64,000 bases of DNA from assembly GCA_037445025.1 (NCBI GenBank), contig JBBILI010000007.1, forward strand, positions 95,432 to 159,431, in the 5' to 3' direction. This document shows positions 18,510-27,307 of the stretch, one piece after another. The notes under the pieces are model-generated. The model saw only the letters and a list, made by a program, of their open reading frames with translations. It was not told the DNA's origin and ran no database searches. The translations under genes and the position numbers were made by a program. This DNA comes from CAIQQQ01 sp037445025 (GTDB lineage: Bacteria; Pseudomonadota; Alphaproteobacteria; Acetobacterales; Acetobacteraceae). Position 1 is the stretch's first letter; each line of letters begins with the position of its first letter.

Positions 18510-19747
18510 GCGGCACCGACGCCACCATCGACGCCATCCTTGCCCCTGCCCCGCGTGACCGCTGGTCGCGCCTCGCGCTGCAGTTCGCCCGGGTGATCCG
18601 CTGCGGGCGGATCACGGTGGTGCTGCCGGACGGCACCAGCCATCGCATCGAGGCGCCGCTGGAAGGGCCTGACGCGACGGTGGTGGTGAAGGACAAGGCC
18701 GCCATCCGCCGGCTGGTGACCGGCGGCGGCGTGGGGTGGGCGGAGGCGTATATCGACGATCTCTGGGAATCGCCCGATGTGCGCGCGGTGATGCAGCTCG
18801 CCGCCGCCAACGAGGACGAGTGGATGAAGATGCTCAACGGCAGCTTCTGGATGCGGCTGATCAACAGCGTGGCGCACCGGCTGCGGCCCAACACCCGCAA
18901 GGGGGCGCGGCGCAACATCGTCGAGCATTACGATCTCGGCAACGAATTCTACGCCCAGTGGCTCGATCCCTCGATGACCTATTCCTCGGCGCTGTTCACC
19001 GAGGCGGCGCAGACGCTGGAGCAGGCGCAATACGCCAAGATCCATCGGCTGTGCCAGAAGCTGGGGTTGCGACCGGGGATGACGCTGCTGGAGATCGGCT
19101 GCGGCTGGGGGGCGTTTGCCGAGATCGCGGCGCGGGATTACGGGGCGAAGGTGGTGGGGATCACGCTGTCGCCGTCGCAGCTTGACTATGCGCGGGCGCG
19201 GATCGAACGGGCCGGGCTTGCCGACCGGGTGGAGTTCCGGTTGCAGGATTACCGCGATGTGCCGGAGACGTTCGACCGGATCGCCTCCATCGAGATGTTC
19301 GAGGCGGTGGGCGAGCAGTTCTGGCCGGTGTATTTCCGCACGCTGACCGAGCGGCTGGTGCCGGGCGGGCTGGTTGGGCTGCAGACGATCACCATTGCCG
19401 ATCGGCTGTTCCCGGCCTATCGCAGCTCGGCCGATTTCATTCAGCGGCATATCTTTCCCGGCGGGATGCTGCCCTCGCCGAAGCGACTGCGCGAGGAGGT
19501 GGCGCGCGCCGGCCTGCAATGGCGCGACGAGCACTGGTTCGGGCGGGATTACGCGGAAACGCTGGCGCGGTGGAACGACCGTTTTCAGTCGGTGTGGCCG
19601 CGCATCGCAGGCGCCACGCGGCTGAGCCGGATGCCGTGCGATGCCAGGTTCAAGCGGTTGTGGGAGTATTACCTTCTGTACTGCGAGACCGGGTTTGCCA
19701 ATGACTGGACCGATGTCGGGCAGATCTTGCTGGCCCGACCGGCCTGA
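18506..19747 (+). CDS. cfa: Cyclopropane-fatty-acyl-phospholipid synthase family methyltransferase
   Basis: This 413-residue SAM-dependent enzyme should add a methylene or methyl group to double bonds of membrane acyl chains. The catalytic domain has the segment HYDLGNEFYAQWLDPSMTYS, the SAM loop LLEIGCGWGAFAEIAA, and the ASIEMFEAVGEQFW segment that carries the bicarbonate/Glu site of the family. The ATG overlaps the DUF1365 stop. In photo-oxidative regulons of purple bacteria, cfa-type genes are co-regulated with photolyase, which matches this neighbourhood. The product may be a cyclopropane or a branched or furan precursor. Confidence 0.93.
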   Translation: MSGTDATIDAILAPAPRDRWSRLALQFARVIRCGRITVVLPDGTSHRIEAPLEGPDATVVVKDKAAIRRLVTGGGVGWAEAYIDDLWESPDVRAVMQLAAANEDEWMKMLNGSFWMRLINSVAHRLRPNTRKGARRNIVEHYDLGNEFYAQWLDPSMTYSSALFTEAAQTLEQAQYAKIHRLCQKLGLRPGMTLLEIGCGWGAFAEIAARDYGAKVVGITLSPSQLDYARARIERAGLADRVEFRLQDYRDVPETFDRIASIEMFEAVGEQFWPVYFRTLTERLVPGGLVGLQTITIADRLFPAYRSSADFIQRHIFPGGMLPSPKRLREEVARAGLQWRDEHWFGRDYAETLARWNDRFQSVWPRIAGATRLSRMPCDARFKRLWEYYLLYCETGFANDWTDVGQILLARPA

Positions 19748-19749
19748 TC

Positions 19750-21057
19750 ATGCGTCTGCCCTGGCGGGTGCTGCTGGCTTATGCGGCGCCCGCCTTGCCG
19801 CTGGCCATACTTGGGCTGCCACTCAACGTGCACCTGCCCAATTTCTGGGCGGGTGCGATGGGACTCAGTCTCGGCACCGTCGGACTGGTGCTGACATTGG
19901 TGCGGCTGATGGATGTGGTGATCGACCCTGCCATCGGGCGGATCTCGGACCGGCTGCGCACCCGCATCGGGCGGCGCCGTCCGCCCATCGTGCTGGCTTT
20001 GCCGCTGGGGCTGCTGGGCGGGGCGGCGCTGTTCTTTCCGCCCGCCGGCGCTGGCGCGGTCTGGCTGTTCGGCTCTTACGCGCTGCTCACCTGTGCGTGG
20101 AGCCTGATCGCGCTGCCGTGGCAGGCCTGGGGGGCGGAGCTTTCCGACGATTATCGCGAGCGGACGCGGATTGTGGCGTGGCGGGAAACCGGCACGCTGC
20201 TGGGCATCGTGCTGTCGGCGGTGCTGCCGGCGGTGCTGGGGCTGGTGGACCCCGCCACGGTGCTGCATGTGCTGGCGCTGCTGTGCGCGGCGCTGACCTT
20301 GCCGGCGGTGATGGCCTTGCTGACGCTGGTGCGCGAGCGGCCGGCGCGGGCGGGTGCCGTTTCGCACGGGCTGGGCGAGGCGGTGCGCACCGCCTGGGCC
20401 AATCCGCCGTTTCGCCGGCTGCTGGCGGCGTGGTCGGTGAACGGGATTGCCAACGGGCTGCCGGCGGCGCTGTTTCTGTTGCTGTGCCGGCATATTCTGG
20501 CCGACCCCGATGCGGCGGGGCCGCTGCTGCTGGCGTATTTCGTGGCGGGGATCGGCTCGGTGCCGCTGTGGACCTGGGTTGCCGCGCGGATCGGCAAGCA
20601 TCGGGCGTGGTGCTGGGCGATGCTGTGGACCTGTGCGGGGTTCCTGCCGGTGCTGGCGCTGGGGCCGGGTGACACGACGGCGTTTCTGGTGATCTGTGTG
20701 GTGACCGGGGCCGGACTCGGCGCGGATCTTGCGTTGCCGCCGGCCATGCAGGCGGATGTGATCGATCTGGATACGCTCAACCATGGCGAGGCGCGCGCCG
20801 GGTTGTTCTTCGCGGCCTGGACGATGGCGCAGAAATCGGGCAACGCGCTGTCGGTGGGGCTGGCGTTCGGGGTGCTGGGGCTGATCGGCTTCGATGCGGT
20901 GGGGGTGAACGATGCCGCTCACCTGCGGGCGCTGGCCGTGCTTTACTGTCTTGTGCCCGTGATTCTGAAACTCGCCGCCATCGCCCTGGTGTGGAGCTTC
21001 CCCATCGATGCTCCTGAGCAGGCGCGCATCCGCGCCGCATTGGCGCTGCGTGGGTGA
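19750..21057 (+). CDS. MFS transporter, GPH-type (cation symporter-like)
   Basis: The 435-residue integral membrane protein has about 12 hydrophobic segments and the GPH-like motifs DVVIDPAIGRISDRLRTRIGRRRP after the second segment and WQAWGAELSDDYRERTRI in the first half. The substrate is unknown. It begins 2 bases after cfa, so it belongs to the same transcript. Carriers of this type recur in the cfa/DUF1365 cluster, where lipid-related or small-solute transport has been supposed without proof. Confidence 0.88.
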   Translation: MRLPWRVLLAYAAPALPLAILGLPLNVHLPNFWAGAMGLSLGTVGLVLTLVRLMDVVIDPAIGRISDRLRTRIGRRRPPIVLALPLGLLGGAALFFPPAGAGAVWLFGSYALLTCAWSLIALPWQAWGAELSDDYRERTRIVAWRETGTLLGIVLSAVLPAVLGLVDPATVLHVLALLCAALTLPAVMALLTLVRERPARAGAVSHGLGEAVRTAWANPPFRRLLAAWSVNGIANGLPAALFLLLCRHILADPDAAGPLLLAYFVAGIGSVPLWTWVAARIGKHRAWCWAMLWTCAGFLPVLALGPGDTTAFLVICVVTGAGLGADLALPPAMQADVIDLDTLNHGEARAGLFFAAWTMAQKSGNALSVGLAFGVLGLIGFDAVGVNDAAHLRALAVLYCLVPVILKLAAIALVWSFPIDAPEQARIRAALALRG

Positions 21058-21061
21058 AGCC

Positions 21062-21742
21062 GTGACGACGATCCCGGACGGACAGGGCATCCGCGTGGTC
21101 GGTGACGTGCATGGCGACGCCCGCGCCTTTGCCGCCGCGGTGCGGACCGATCTGTTCGTGATCCAGTTGGGCGATCTGGTGGATCACGGCCCTGATTCGG
21201 CTGCGGCGCTGCGGATTGCCTTCGAGCTGCGCGAGTCCGGCAAGGGGCTGTTTCTGCTGGGCAATCACGACCTCAAGCTGGCGCGCGCGCTGGCGGGTCA
21301 GGAAGTGCGGATGACCGCCAAGCTGGCCGAGACGCTGGCCCAGCTCGACCCTGACCTGCGGGACCGGGCGCGGGCCGAGTTCGCGCGGGCACCGGCCTGG
21401 CTGGTGCAGCGGCGGCGGATGTTCGTGCATGGCGGGTTTCACACGGCGATGCTGGAGGAGATGCCGCCGGCGGCGCCGGAGGGGCGGGTGCATGGCGTGC
21501 TGTCGCGGGCGCTGTATGGCGAGCCGACCGGGCGGACGCAGAAGGACGGCTATCCCGAGCGGTCGCTGCGCTGGGTGGACCGGATTCCGCCGGAGATGAC
21601 GGTGTATTGCGGGCATGACCGTCGCAGTACCGATGGGCGACCCTATATACGGCATGGCGCGCAAGGCGGTGTGGCGGTGTTTCTCGACACCGGCGCGGGC
21701 AAGGGCGGCCATCTGTCGTGGATCGACCTGCCGCCGGAGTGA
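21062..21742 (+). CDS. Calcineurin-like metallophosphoesterase
   Basis: At 226 residues it shows the PPP/bis-nucleosyl tetraphosphatase layout: GDVHGD, GDLVDHGPDS, LLGNHDLKL, then FVHGGFH and YCGHDRR. These give two metal sites. Possible substrates are dinucleoside tetraphosphates or phosphoproteins. The start is a GTG at 21062, five bases after the MFS stop; a GTG at 21050 overlapping that stop is an alternative. It is an unusual member of this lipid cluster and lies between the MFS gene and the DUF3833 lipoprotein. Confidence 0.87.
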   Translation: MTTIPDGQGIRVVGDVHGDARAFAAAVRTDLFVIQLGDLVDHGPDSAAALRIAFELRESGKGLFLLGNHDLKLARALAGQEVRMTAKLAETLAQLDPDLRDRARAEFARAPAWLVQRRRMFVHGGFHTAMLEEMPPAAPEGRVHGVLSRALYGEPTGRTQKDGYPERSLRWVDRIPPEMTVYCGHDRRSTDGRPYIRHGAQGGVAVFLDTGAGKGGHLSWIDLPPE

Positions 21743-21748
21743 ATCCTC

Positions 21749-22282
21749 ATGAATGCTGTGTTCCGTCGCCTGCTGCCGCTGGGCGTGCTTGTGCTGGCCG
21801 GGTGTTCCTCGATGCAGGTGACGCAGTTTGCGCAAGGGACGCCGCAGATGCAGCTGGAGGGTTATTTCAACGGTGATTCAATGGCTTATGGGATGTTCTT
21901 CGACCGGTTTCAGGATGTGCGGCGGCAGTTCCGGGTGGCGATGCACGGGGTGTGGGACGGGCACGACACGCTGAAGCTCGATGAGTATTTCACCTATGAC
22001 GACGGTGAGAAGCAGGAGCGGCACTGGACGTTCCACAAGACCGGCGCCTCGACCTGGGAGGCGACGGCGCCGGATGTGATCGGGGTGGCGCATGGGGAGT
22101 GGTCGGGCAACGCGTATCGGATGAGTTATGTGGCCGACCTCAAGACCGGGGACAGCACGGTGCGGCTGAACTTCGACGACTGGCTGTTCCGGCAAAGCGA
22201 CAAGGTGGTGATGAACCACGCCCGGGTGACGAAGCTGGGGTTCGATGTGGGCGAGGTGCAGCTGGTGTTCGTGAAGCCCTAG
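21749..22282 (+). CDS. DUF3833 family lipoprotein
   Basis: The 177-residue protein has a lipoprotein signal with lipobox VLAGCSS, the Cys at about residue 18, so it should be lipid-anchored. The C-terminal text LNFDDWLFRQSDKVVMNHARVTKLGFDVGEVQLVF is the DUF3833 hallmark. Family members are found in clusters with DUF1365, cfa and FAD oxidoreductases. Six bases separate it from the phosphoesterase gene. It closes the operon; its stop codon lies at the start of a strong hairpin. Confidence 0.88.
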   Translation: MNAVFRRLLPLGVLVLAGCSSMQVTQFAQGTPQMQLEGYFNGDSMAYGMFFDRFQDVRRQFRVAMHGVWDGHDTLKLDEYFTYDDGEKQERHWTFHKTGASTWEATAPDVIGVAHGEWSGNAYRMSYVADLKTGDSTVRLNFDDWLFRQSDKVVMNHARVTKLGFDVGEVQLVFVKP

Positions 22283-22330
22283 AGCGGGGTGGCATCTGAC
22301 AGGCGATGCCACCCCGCTCTAGCTCTTTGT
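22281..22330 (+). terminator. Rho-independent-type terminator closing the photolyase/cfa operon
   Basis: A perfect 16-bp stem (22281-22296 with 22305-22320) with an 8-base loop begins inside the TAG stop codon of the DUF3833 gene. It is followed by the T-rich CTCTTTGTTTT. It is the strongest simple terminator in the window and is not part of the AT-rich repeat family. Confidence 0.85.
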
Positions 22331-22497
22331 TTTAACGAGCCATTTTATGGCACGGTGAGTCCACCTAAAGCCCTATCGCTCTCGTGTTGCAGACGTCGTG
22401 GTGAACGACGGATGTCTGCGATACCGGCGTTAACGTTTTCTTCAGGCTTTGCGGTTCAGACTGGGGTCTCTCTCGGAAAACGTCGGGACAGGAACTG

Positions 22498-24033
22498 ATG
22501 AACCTCGCTCAGCACCCGGTTGCGGCACGCGGCGCATCGTTTTCGATGTCGGCTCGCGCTCAGGCCGCCATGCACAACAATCTGGGCGTGGCGCTGCGGG
22601 CGGAGGATCAGCACGACAAGGCCGTTGTCGCCTATCGCCGTGCGCGGGCGCTGGCGCCGGGTGATCCGGCGATATGCATCAATCTGGGCCGCGCGCTGGC
22701 GGCCTGTGGCTATCTCGCGCAGTCCCGTTCGGCGTTTGCGCGGGCGGCGTCGCTCGCCCCGCACGCGGCGGCGCCATGGCTTCACCTGGGGGTTGTCGAG
22801 CAGGAATTCGGTCATGTCCGCCCTGCCCTCGCCGCGTTCGACCAGGCTTTGCGGCGTGATCAGGCTTGTGTCAGTGCCTGGTACAGCCGCAGCGATCTCA
22901 AGACCTTCGTGTCGGATGATCCTGATATCGCACGGATGGAGGCGCTGCTGCCGCTGGTGGACCGGCCTGGTGTGCCGCCGGATGACCCGATCAATCTGCG
23001 CTTCGCGCTCGGCAAGGCCTGGCTCGATGTGGGGGACGATGACCGGGCCTTCGCCTGTTTCCATGAGGCGAACCGGCGCAAGCGGGCCGGGTTTGCCTAT
23101 GACATCGAGGCGGATATCGCCCGCATGGGTGCGATTGCGGAGGGGTTCACGCCCGAGGTGTTGCGCCAACTCGGGGGCTTGGGCGATCCGTCCGAGACGC
23201 CTGTGTTCATCATCGGCCTGCCGCGGTCGGGGTCCAGCCTTGTCGAGCAGATCCTGGCCTCGCACCCTGACATTGCCGGCATCGGCGAAACCGCCATCCT
23301 GACCCGTCTTGCCGGGAGCGGGATGGCGGTGCTGGCCGAACCCGGCGACCATGCGGCCGACGGTCTTGCGCAGCTCGCGCGGGCCTATCTCGGCCGGGTC
23401 AGCACTCTTGCGCCGGGGCGGCTGCGGGTGGTCGACAAGGAGCTGAGCCATCTCCGCCTGGCCGGGCTGATCCATCTAATGCTGCCCAATGCCCGCATCA
23501 TCCAGTGTGGGCGCGATCTGATCGACACCTGCCTGTCCTGCTACACCCATCGGTTCGGCGGTGATCAGCCCTTTGCCTACGATCTGGGGGAGCTCGGACG
23601 CTACGCCAGGGGGGCCGAGACGTTGATGGCGCATTGGCGCGCGGTGCTGCCGGGGGATCGGCTGATGGATGTGGCTTATGAGGACGTGGTCGAGGATCTG
23701 GAAGGCCAGGCGCGCCGGCTGGTGGCGTTCTGCGGGCTGCCGTGGGATCCCGCGTGTCTGCGCTTTCATGAGACCAGCCGGGCGGTTCGTTCGAGCAGCA
23801 GCAGGCAGGTGCGTCAGGCGCTGTATGGCAGCAGTGTGGGCCGGTGGCGGCGCTTTGAGAGGCATCTTGGGCCGTTGCTGGCGGCGCTGGAAGGGAAGGA
23901 CTTCTTTTCTGAAGAAAAGAAGCAAAAGACTTTATTCGTTGGGCTCCCTCCTCTCCGAATGAAGCCGTCCTCAATGGATAAAAAGTTTTTTGGTTCTTTT
24001 TCTCCAAAAAAGAACCGCTTGCTTTTTCTCTAA
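22498..24033 (+). CDS. TPR-repeat sulfotransferase with repeat-derived C-terminus
   Basis: The 511-residue protein has about three TPR units in residues 25-130 and a sulfotransferase domain. Its PAPS-binding loop is FIIGLPRSGSSLVEQIL at 237-253, and ARIIQCGRDLIDTCLSCY is the 3'-phosphate loop region. It should transfer sulfate from PAPS to an unknown acceptor. The domain proper ends near residue 465. The last 45 or so residues (DFFSEEKK...KKFFGSF...) are read straight through both arms of an AT-rich paired palindrome, so the native stop seems lost. A 215-base leader with no clear promoter precedes it. Its stop overlaps the convergent gene's stop by 4 bases. Confidence 0.88.
   Translation: MNLAQHPVAARGASFSMSARAQAAMHNNLGVALRAEDQHDKAVVAYRRARALAPGDPAICINLGRALAACGYLAQSRSAFARAASLAPHAAAPWLHLGVVEQEFGHVRPALAAFDQALRRDQACVSAWYSRSDLKTFVSDDPDIARMEALLPLVDRPGVPPDDPINLRFALGKAWLDVGDDDRAFACFHEANRRKRAGFAYDIEADIARMGAIAEGFTPEVLRQLGGLGDPSETPVFIIGLPRSGSSLVEQILASHPDIAGIGETAILTRLAGSGMAVLAEPGDHAADGLAQLARAYLGRVSTLAPGRLRVVDKELSHLRLAGLIHLMLPNARIIQCGRDLIDTCLSCYTHRFGGDQPFAYDLGELGRYARGAETLMAHWRAVLPGDRLMDVAYEDVVEDLEGQARRLVAFCGLPWDPACLRFHETSRAVRSSSSRQVRQALYGSSVGRWRRFERHLGPLLAALEGKDFFSEEKKQKTLFVGLPPLRMKPSSMDKKFFGSFSPKKNRLLFL
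23893..24030. repeat. AT-rich paired palindrome inside a coding end (site 5)
   Basis: A CTTC-type hairpin (23901-23922) with tail CAAAAGACTTTATTCG (23923-23938), a GC-richer centre, a mirrored tail AAAAAGTTTTTTG, and a GTTC-type hairpin (23992-24016) are present. Unlike the other sites it lies inside the reading frame of the sulfotransferase, which it extends to a TAA at 24031-24033. Confidence 0.85.
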
Positions 24034-24566
24034 GCGACGATTCCATCCCCAAACAGCCTCTCTGCCTGACCGTACATCGACAGAATGTCCGCCAGCGCCT
24101 GCGCCGAGGGCTCGGCCGTGGCGGAACCCTGCACCCATTCCTTCTGATAGGCCCGGGCCAGCGCATGCGCATCGGTGACGTTCATGGCCAGCACCACATG
24201 GGTTGTGCCGCCGACGTAAAGGCCGCGGGCGGTCACGCGATCCCGCAGGAAATCCACGCTACCCGTCCAGGCCGCGAAGGCGAGGAAGATGCGGACCTTG
24301 CCGGTCTGGTTCTCGGGCATGGTCACGGTGCCGGAGAACAGCGCGTCGAGGCTGTCCGGCCAGCGGCCGCTGTCGGCCTGGGCGCCGACATAGTTGTTGT
24401 TGATGCCTTTCTGGCCGTTGGCGGATTCGATGCGGAAGATGATGTACGTGGCCCGCTTCACTTCCGCCGGTGCGGCCAGGCCCTGCAGGTAGGTGACCAC
24501 CTCGGCCATCGGCACGGTGGTGTGCTGGTATCTGACATCCTGCAGTTCCGGGTAGGCGTTCGTCAT
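24030..24566 (-). CDS. Hypothetical protein of unknown function
   Basis: I do not recognise this 178-residue protein. It has no signal peptide or membrane segment. A central region, YIIFRIESANGQKGINNNYVG followed by QADSGRW, looks well structured and is followed by a strand-like stretch (KVRIFLAFAAWTGSVDFL) and GLYVGGTTHVV. The start ATG at 24566 is supported by CAGGAG about 7 bases upstream; a longer frame to 24728 lacks such support. It is transcribed towards the sulfotransferase and diverges from the yghU-like gene. Base composition matches its neighbours. Confidence 0.75.
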   Translation of the reverse strand: MTNAYPELQDVRYQHTTVPMAEVVTYLQGLAAPAEVKRATYIIFRIESANGQKGINNNYVGAQADSGRWPDSLDALFSGTVTMPENQTGKVRIFLAFAAWTGSVDFLRDRVTARGLYVGGTTHVVLAMNVTDAHALARAYQKEWVQGSATAEPSAQALADILSMYGQAERLFGDGIVA

Positions 24567-24769
24567 CAGACACTCCTGCGGGCGGTCGGTTCCGAGTCTA
24601 AGTTGCAGACGGAACGATGTCGCGTCCAGAACCCTCGGGGCGATACAACGATTTGTGTGTCTTTTCGTGGCACTGCCGCGCGCGGGCGGGCTCTCGCCAG
24701 GCCCCCCGCTCGCGCGGCGGGCCGGCATTCTATAGTCTGGGGGCAGATCACAACTCCGGAGCCGGCAGC

Positions 24770-25642
24770 ATGACCGACGAAGCCTACGTGCCCCCCCAAG
24801 TCTGGACCTGGAACAAGGCCAGTGGCGGACGGTTCGCCAGCATCAACCGGCCGATCGCCGGGCCTACCCATGAGAAGGAGCTGCCGGTCGGCAAGCATCC
24901 GCTGCAGCTGTATTCGCTGGGCACGCCCAACGGCGTGAAGGTGACGGTGATGCTGGAGGAACTGCTGGCGCTGGCGCATACGGGGGCGGAATACGATGCC
25001 TGGCTGATCAAGATCGGCGATGGCGACCAGTTCGGCAGCAGGTTTGTGGAGGTGAACCCGAATTCGAAGATTCCGGCTCTGCTCGACCGCAGCGGGCCCA
25101 CGCCGATCCGCGTGTTCGAATCGGGCGCCATCCTGGTGCATCTGGCGGAGAAGTTCGGCGCGTTTCTGCCGACAGAGGCGGCTGCGCGGGCGGAGACGCT
25201 GTCGTGGCTGTTCTGGCAGATGGGCAGTGCGCCGTATCTCGGCGGTGGGTTCGGGCATTTCTATGCCTATGCGCCGACCAAGATGGAATATCCGATCGAC
25301 CGCTTCGCCATGGAGGTGAAGCGGCAGCTGGATGTGCTGGACAGGCGGCTGGCCGAGACGGAATACCTGGCGGGGGACTTCTATTCGATCGCCGATATCG
25401 CGGTGTGGCCCTGGTATGGCGGGCTGGTGAAGGGCTGGAGCTATGGGGCGGCCGAGTTCCTGTCGGTGCATGAGTACAAGAACGTCAATCGCTGGGCGGA
25501 CATGATCCATGCGCGGCCTGCGGTGAAGCGGGGGCGGATGGTCAATCGGGTGACCGGGGATCTCGCCTTGCAGCTGCATGAGCGGCATGACGCGAGCGAT
25601 TTCGACACGAAAACGCAGGATAGGCTGCAGGCGGTCGGCTGA
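24770..25642 (+). CDS. yghU: Glutathione S-transferase, YghU family
   Basis: The 290 residues match YghU-type disulfide-bond reductases: YVPPQVWTWNK near the start, INRPIAGPTHEKELPVGKHPLQLYSLGTPNGVKV, VNPNSKIPALLD in the thioredoxin-like half, and LDRRLAETEYLAGDFYSIADIAVWPWYG in the helical half. YghU-type enzymes bind two glutathiones and reduce disulfides or peroxides; the substrate here is unknown. A TATAGT at about 24731-24736 could be a -10 box for the divergent promoter region. Confidence 0.94.
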   Translation: MTDEAYVPPQVWTWNKASGGRFASINRPIAGPTHEKELPVGKHPLQLYSLGTPNGVKVTVMLEELLALAHTGAEYDAWLIKIGDGDQFGSRFVEVNPNSKIPALLDRSGPTPIRVFESGAILVHLAEKFGAFLPTEAAARAETLSWLFWQMGSAPYLGGGFGHFYAYAPTKMEYPIDRFAMEVKRQLDVLDRRLAETEYLAGDFYSIADIAVWPWYGGLVKGWSYGAAEFLSVHEYKNVNRWADMIHARPAVKRGRMVNRVTGDLALQLHERHDASDFDTKTQDRLQAVG

Positions 25643-25653
25643 TACGCAAGGGG

Positions 25654-25677
25654 GTAGGCGGATTGCATCCGCCCTAC
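25654..25677. repeat. Short palindromic repeat of the GGCGGATTGCATCCGCC type
   Basis: GTAGGCGGAT and ATCCGCCCTAC surround a short TGC centre. A partial copy (TGGCGGATTGCAT) lies about 14 bases on at 25691-25703, and a full copy lies at 27444-27464. It lies between yghU and the Do-family protease gene. Similar GTAGGGCGGATGCAATCCGCC elements are widespread between genes of many proteobacteria. Confidence 0.6.
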
Positions 25678-25831
25678 AGCGGGGAGAGTGGCGGATTGCA
25701 TTTGTCTTCCGGGGCGGGTGCAGTCTGAAACTTTCGACATGATGGAGTTGGCTCTCGTTCCATCGTGGCCAGGGCATGGTCCTGTCATTCGGTGCCCCAG
25801 CGGGCGCCGTCATGCACAGGAGATTTCGCCC

Positions 25832-27307
25832 ATGGCTCTCAATCGCACTTCCACCCGCATCGCCCTCGTGGCGACGCTGCTGGCCGGAACCGCGCTGGGC
25901 AGCTTCGCCCTGCCTGTCACGCGTGCCACGGCCCAGACGGCGACGGCGCCGATCTCGGCGCCGGCCGCCACCGCCCTGCCCGGGTTCAGCGCACTGGTGA
26001 CCAAGGTTCGTCCGGCTGTTGTCACCATCACCTCCACCGAGCGCGTGACGGCACAGGATGGCGGCTCGCCGTTTCCCCCGGGCAGCCCGCAGGACCAGAT
26101 GTTCCGTCACTTCTTCCAGGGCCAGGGCGGCAGCCAGGGCGGTGAGGCGCATGCCTCCAAGGCGCTGGGGTCGGGCTTCGTGGTGGATGCGGACGGGCAT
26201 ATCGTGACCAACAACCATGTCATCGATGGCGCCACCAAAGTGGTGGTGACGCTGGATGACGGGCGTGAGCTGACGGCGAAGGTGATCGGGCATGATGCGC
26301 GCACCGATATCGCCGTGCTGAAGATCGATGCGGGCAAGCCGTTGTCGTATCTGGCGCTGGGTGACTCGGACAAGGCGCTGCCGGGCGACTGGGTGGTGGC
26401 CATGGGCAACCCGTTCGGGCTGGGCGGGACGGTGACGGCAGGCATTGTGTCGGCGCGTGGCCGGGATATCGGCTCGGGGCCGTATGACGACTTCCTGCAG
26501 ATCGATGCGCCGATCAACCGGGGCAACTCGGGCGGGCCGCTGTTCTCGACCGATGGCAGCGTGATCGGGGTGAACACCGCGATCTTCAGCCCGTCCGGCG
26601 GGTCGGTTGGGATCGGGTTTGCCATTCCGTCGAACCTGGTCAAGCAGGTGGTGGCGCAGCTTGAGGCCACGGGGCATATCGATCGCGGCTTTATCGGTGT
26701 GTCGGCGCAGAAGATCGATCCGGCGATGGCGTCGGCGCTGAAGCTGCCGAACCCGCAGGGCGCGCTGGTGGCGGAGGTTCAGCCGGACAGTCCTGCGGCG
26801 GCGGCCGGTGTGAAGCCGGGCGATGTGATCACCGCGGTTGGTGATCAGAAGGTGACGGACCCCAGGAGCCTGGCGCGGATTGTGGGCGATCTACATCCGG
26901 ATCATGCGACCGACCTGGTGGTGATGCGCGATGGCAGCACCGAGACGCTGAAGGTGACGACGGGCAAGCTTGCGGACCAGACGGCGGATGCGACGGACAG
27001 CTCAGCGCCTTCGCCGTCCGGCCGGCTGGGGCTGGCGATGGCGCCGCTGGATGCGGATGCCCGTGACAATCTTGGGCTTGGCAAGAATGTGAAGGGGGCG
27101 GTGATCACCGAGGTGCGGCCGGACAGCCCGGCGGCGTCGGCGGGGCTGCAGCCCGGCGATGTGATCACCGGGGTTGGCAATCAGCGGGTGACGTCGCCTG
27201 CGGATGCGGCCAAGGCGATCCGGTCGCAGAAGGGGTCGGTCGCGCTGCGGATCCTGCGTGATGGACACAATCTGTTTGTGGCGCTTGGCGGGTCTGACCA
27301 AGGGTAA
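25832..27307 (+). CDS. Do-family periplasmic serine protease (DegP/DegQ type)
   Basis: The 491-residue protein has an export signal (about residues 1-35, cleavage near RATAQT). The trypsin-like domain has catalytic His129 (TNNHVID), Asp159 (DARTDIAVL) and Ser233 (NRGNSGGPL). Two PDZ domains follow, with GFIGVSAQKID and a second LGLAMAPLDADA. The family degrades or refolds damaged envelope proteins. AGGAG lies about 10 bases before the ATG at 25832; a longer frame from 25688 has no signal peptide. The 189-base leader holds a short palindromic repeat. An AT-rich paired palindrome follows the stop. Confidence 0.94.
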   Translation: MALNRTSTRIALVATLLAGTALGSFALPVTRATAQTATAPISAPAATALPGFSALVTKVRPAVVTITSTERVTAQDGGSPFPPGSPQDQMFRHFFQGQGGSQGGEAHASKALGSGFVVDADGHIVTNNHVIDGATKVVVTLDDGRELTAKVIGHDARTDIAVLKIDAGKPLSYLALGDSDKALPGDWVVAMGNPFGLGGTVTAGIVSARGRDIGSGPYDDFLQIDAPINRGNSGGPLFSTDGSVIGVNTAIFSPSGGSVGIGFAIPSNLVKQVVAQLEATGHIDRGFIGVSAQKIDPAMASALKLPNPQGALVAEVQPDSPAAAAGVKPGDVITAVGDQKVTDPRSLARIVGDLHPDHATDLVVMRDGSTETLKVTTGKLADQTADATDSSAPSPSGRLGLAMAPLDADARDNLGLGKNVKGAVITEVRPDSPAASAGLQPGDVITGVGNQRVTSPADAAKAIRSQKGSVALRILRDGHNLFVALGGSDQG

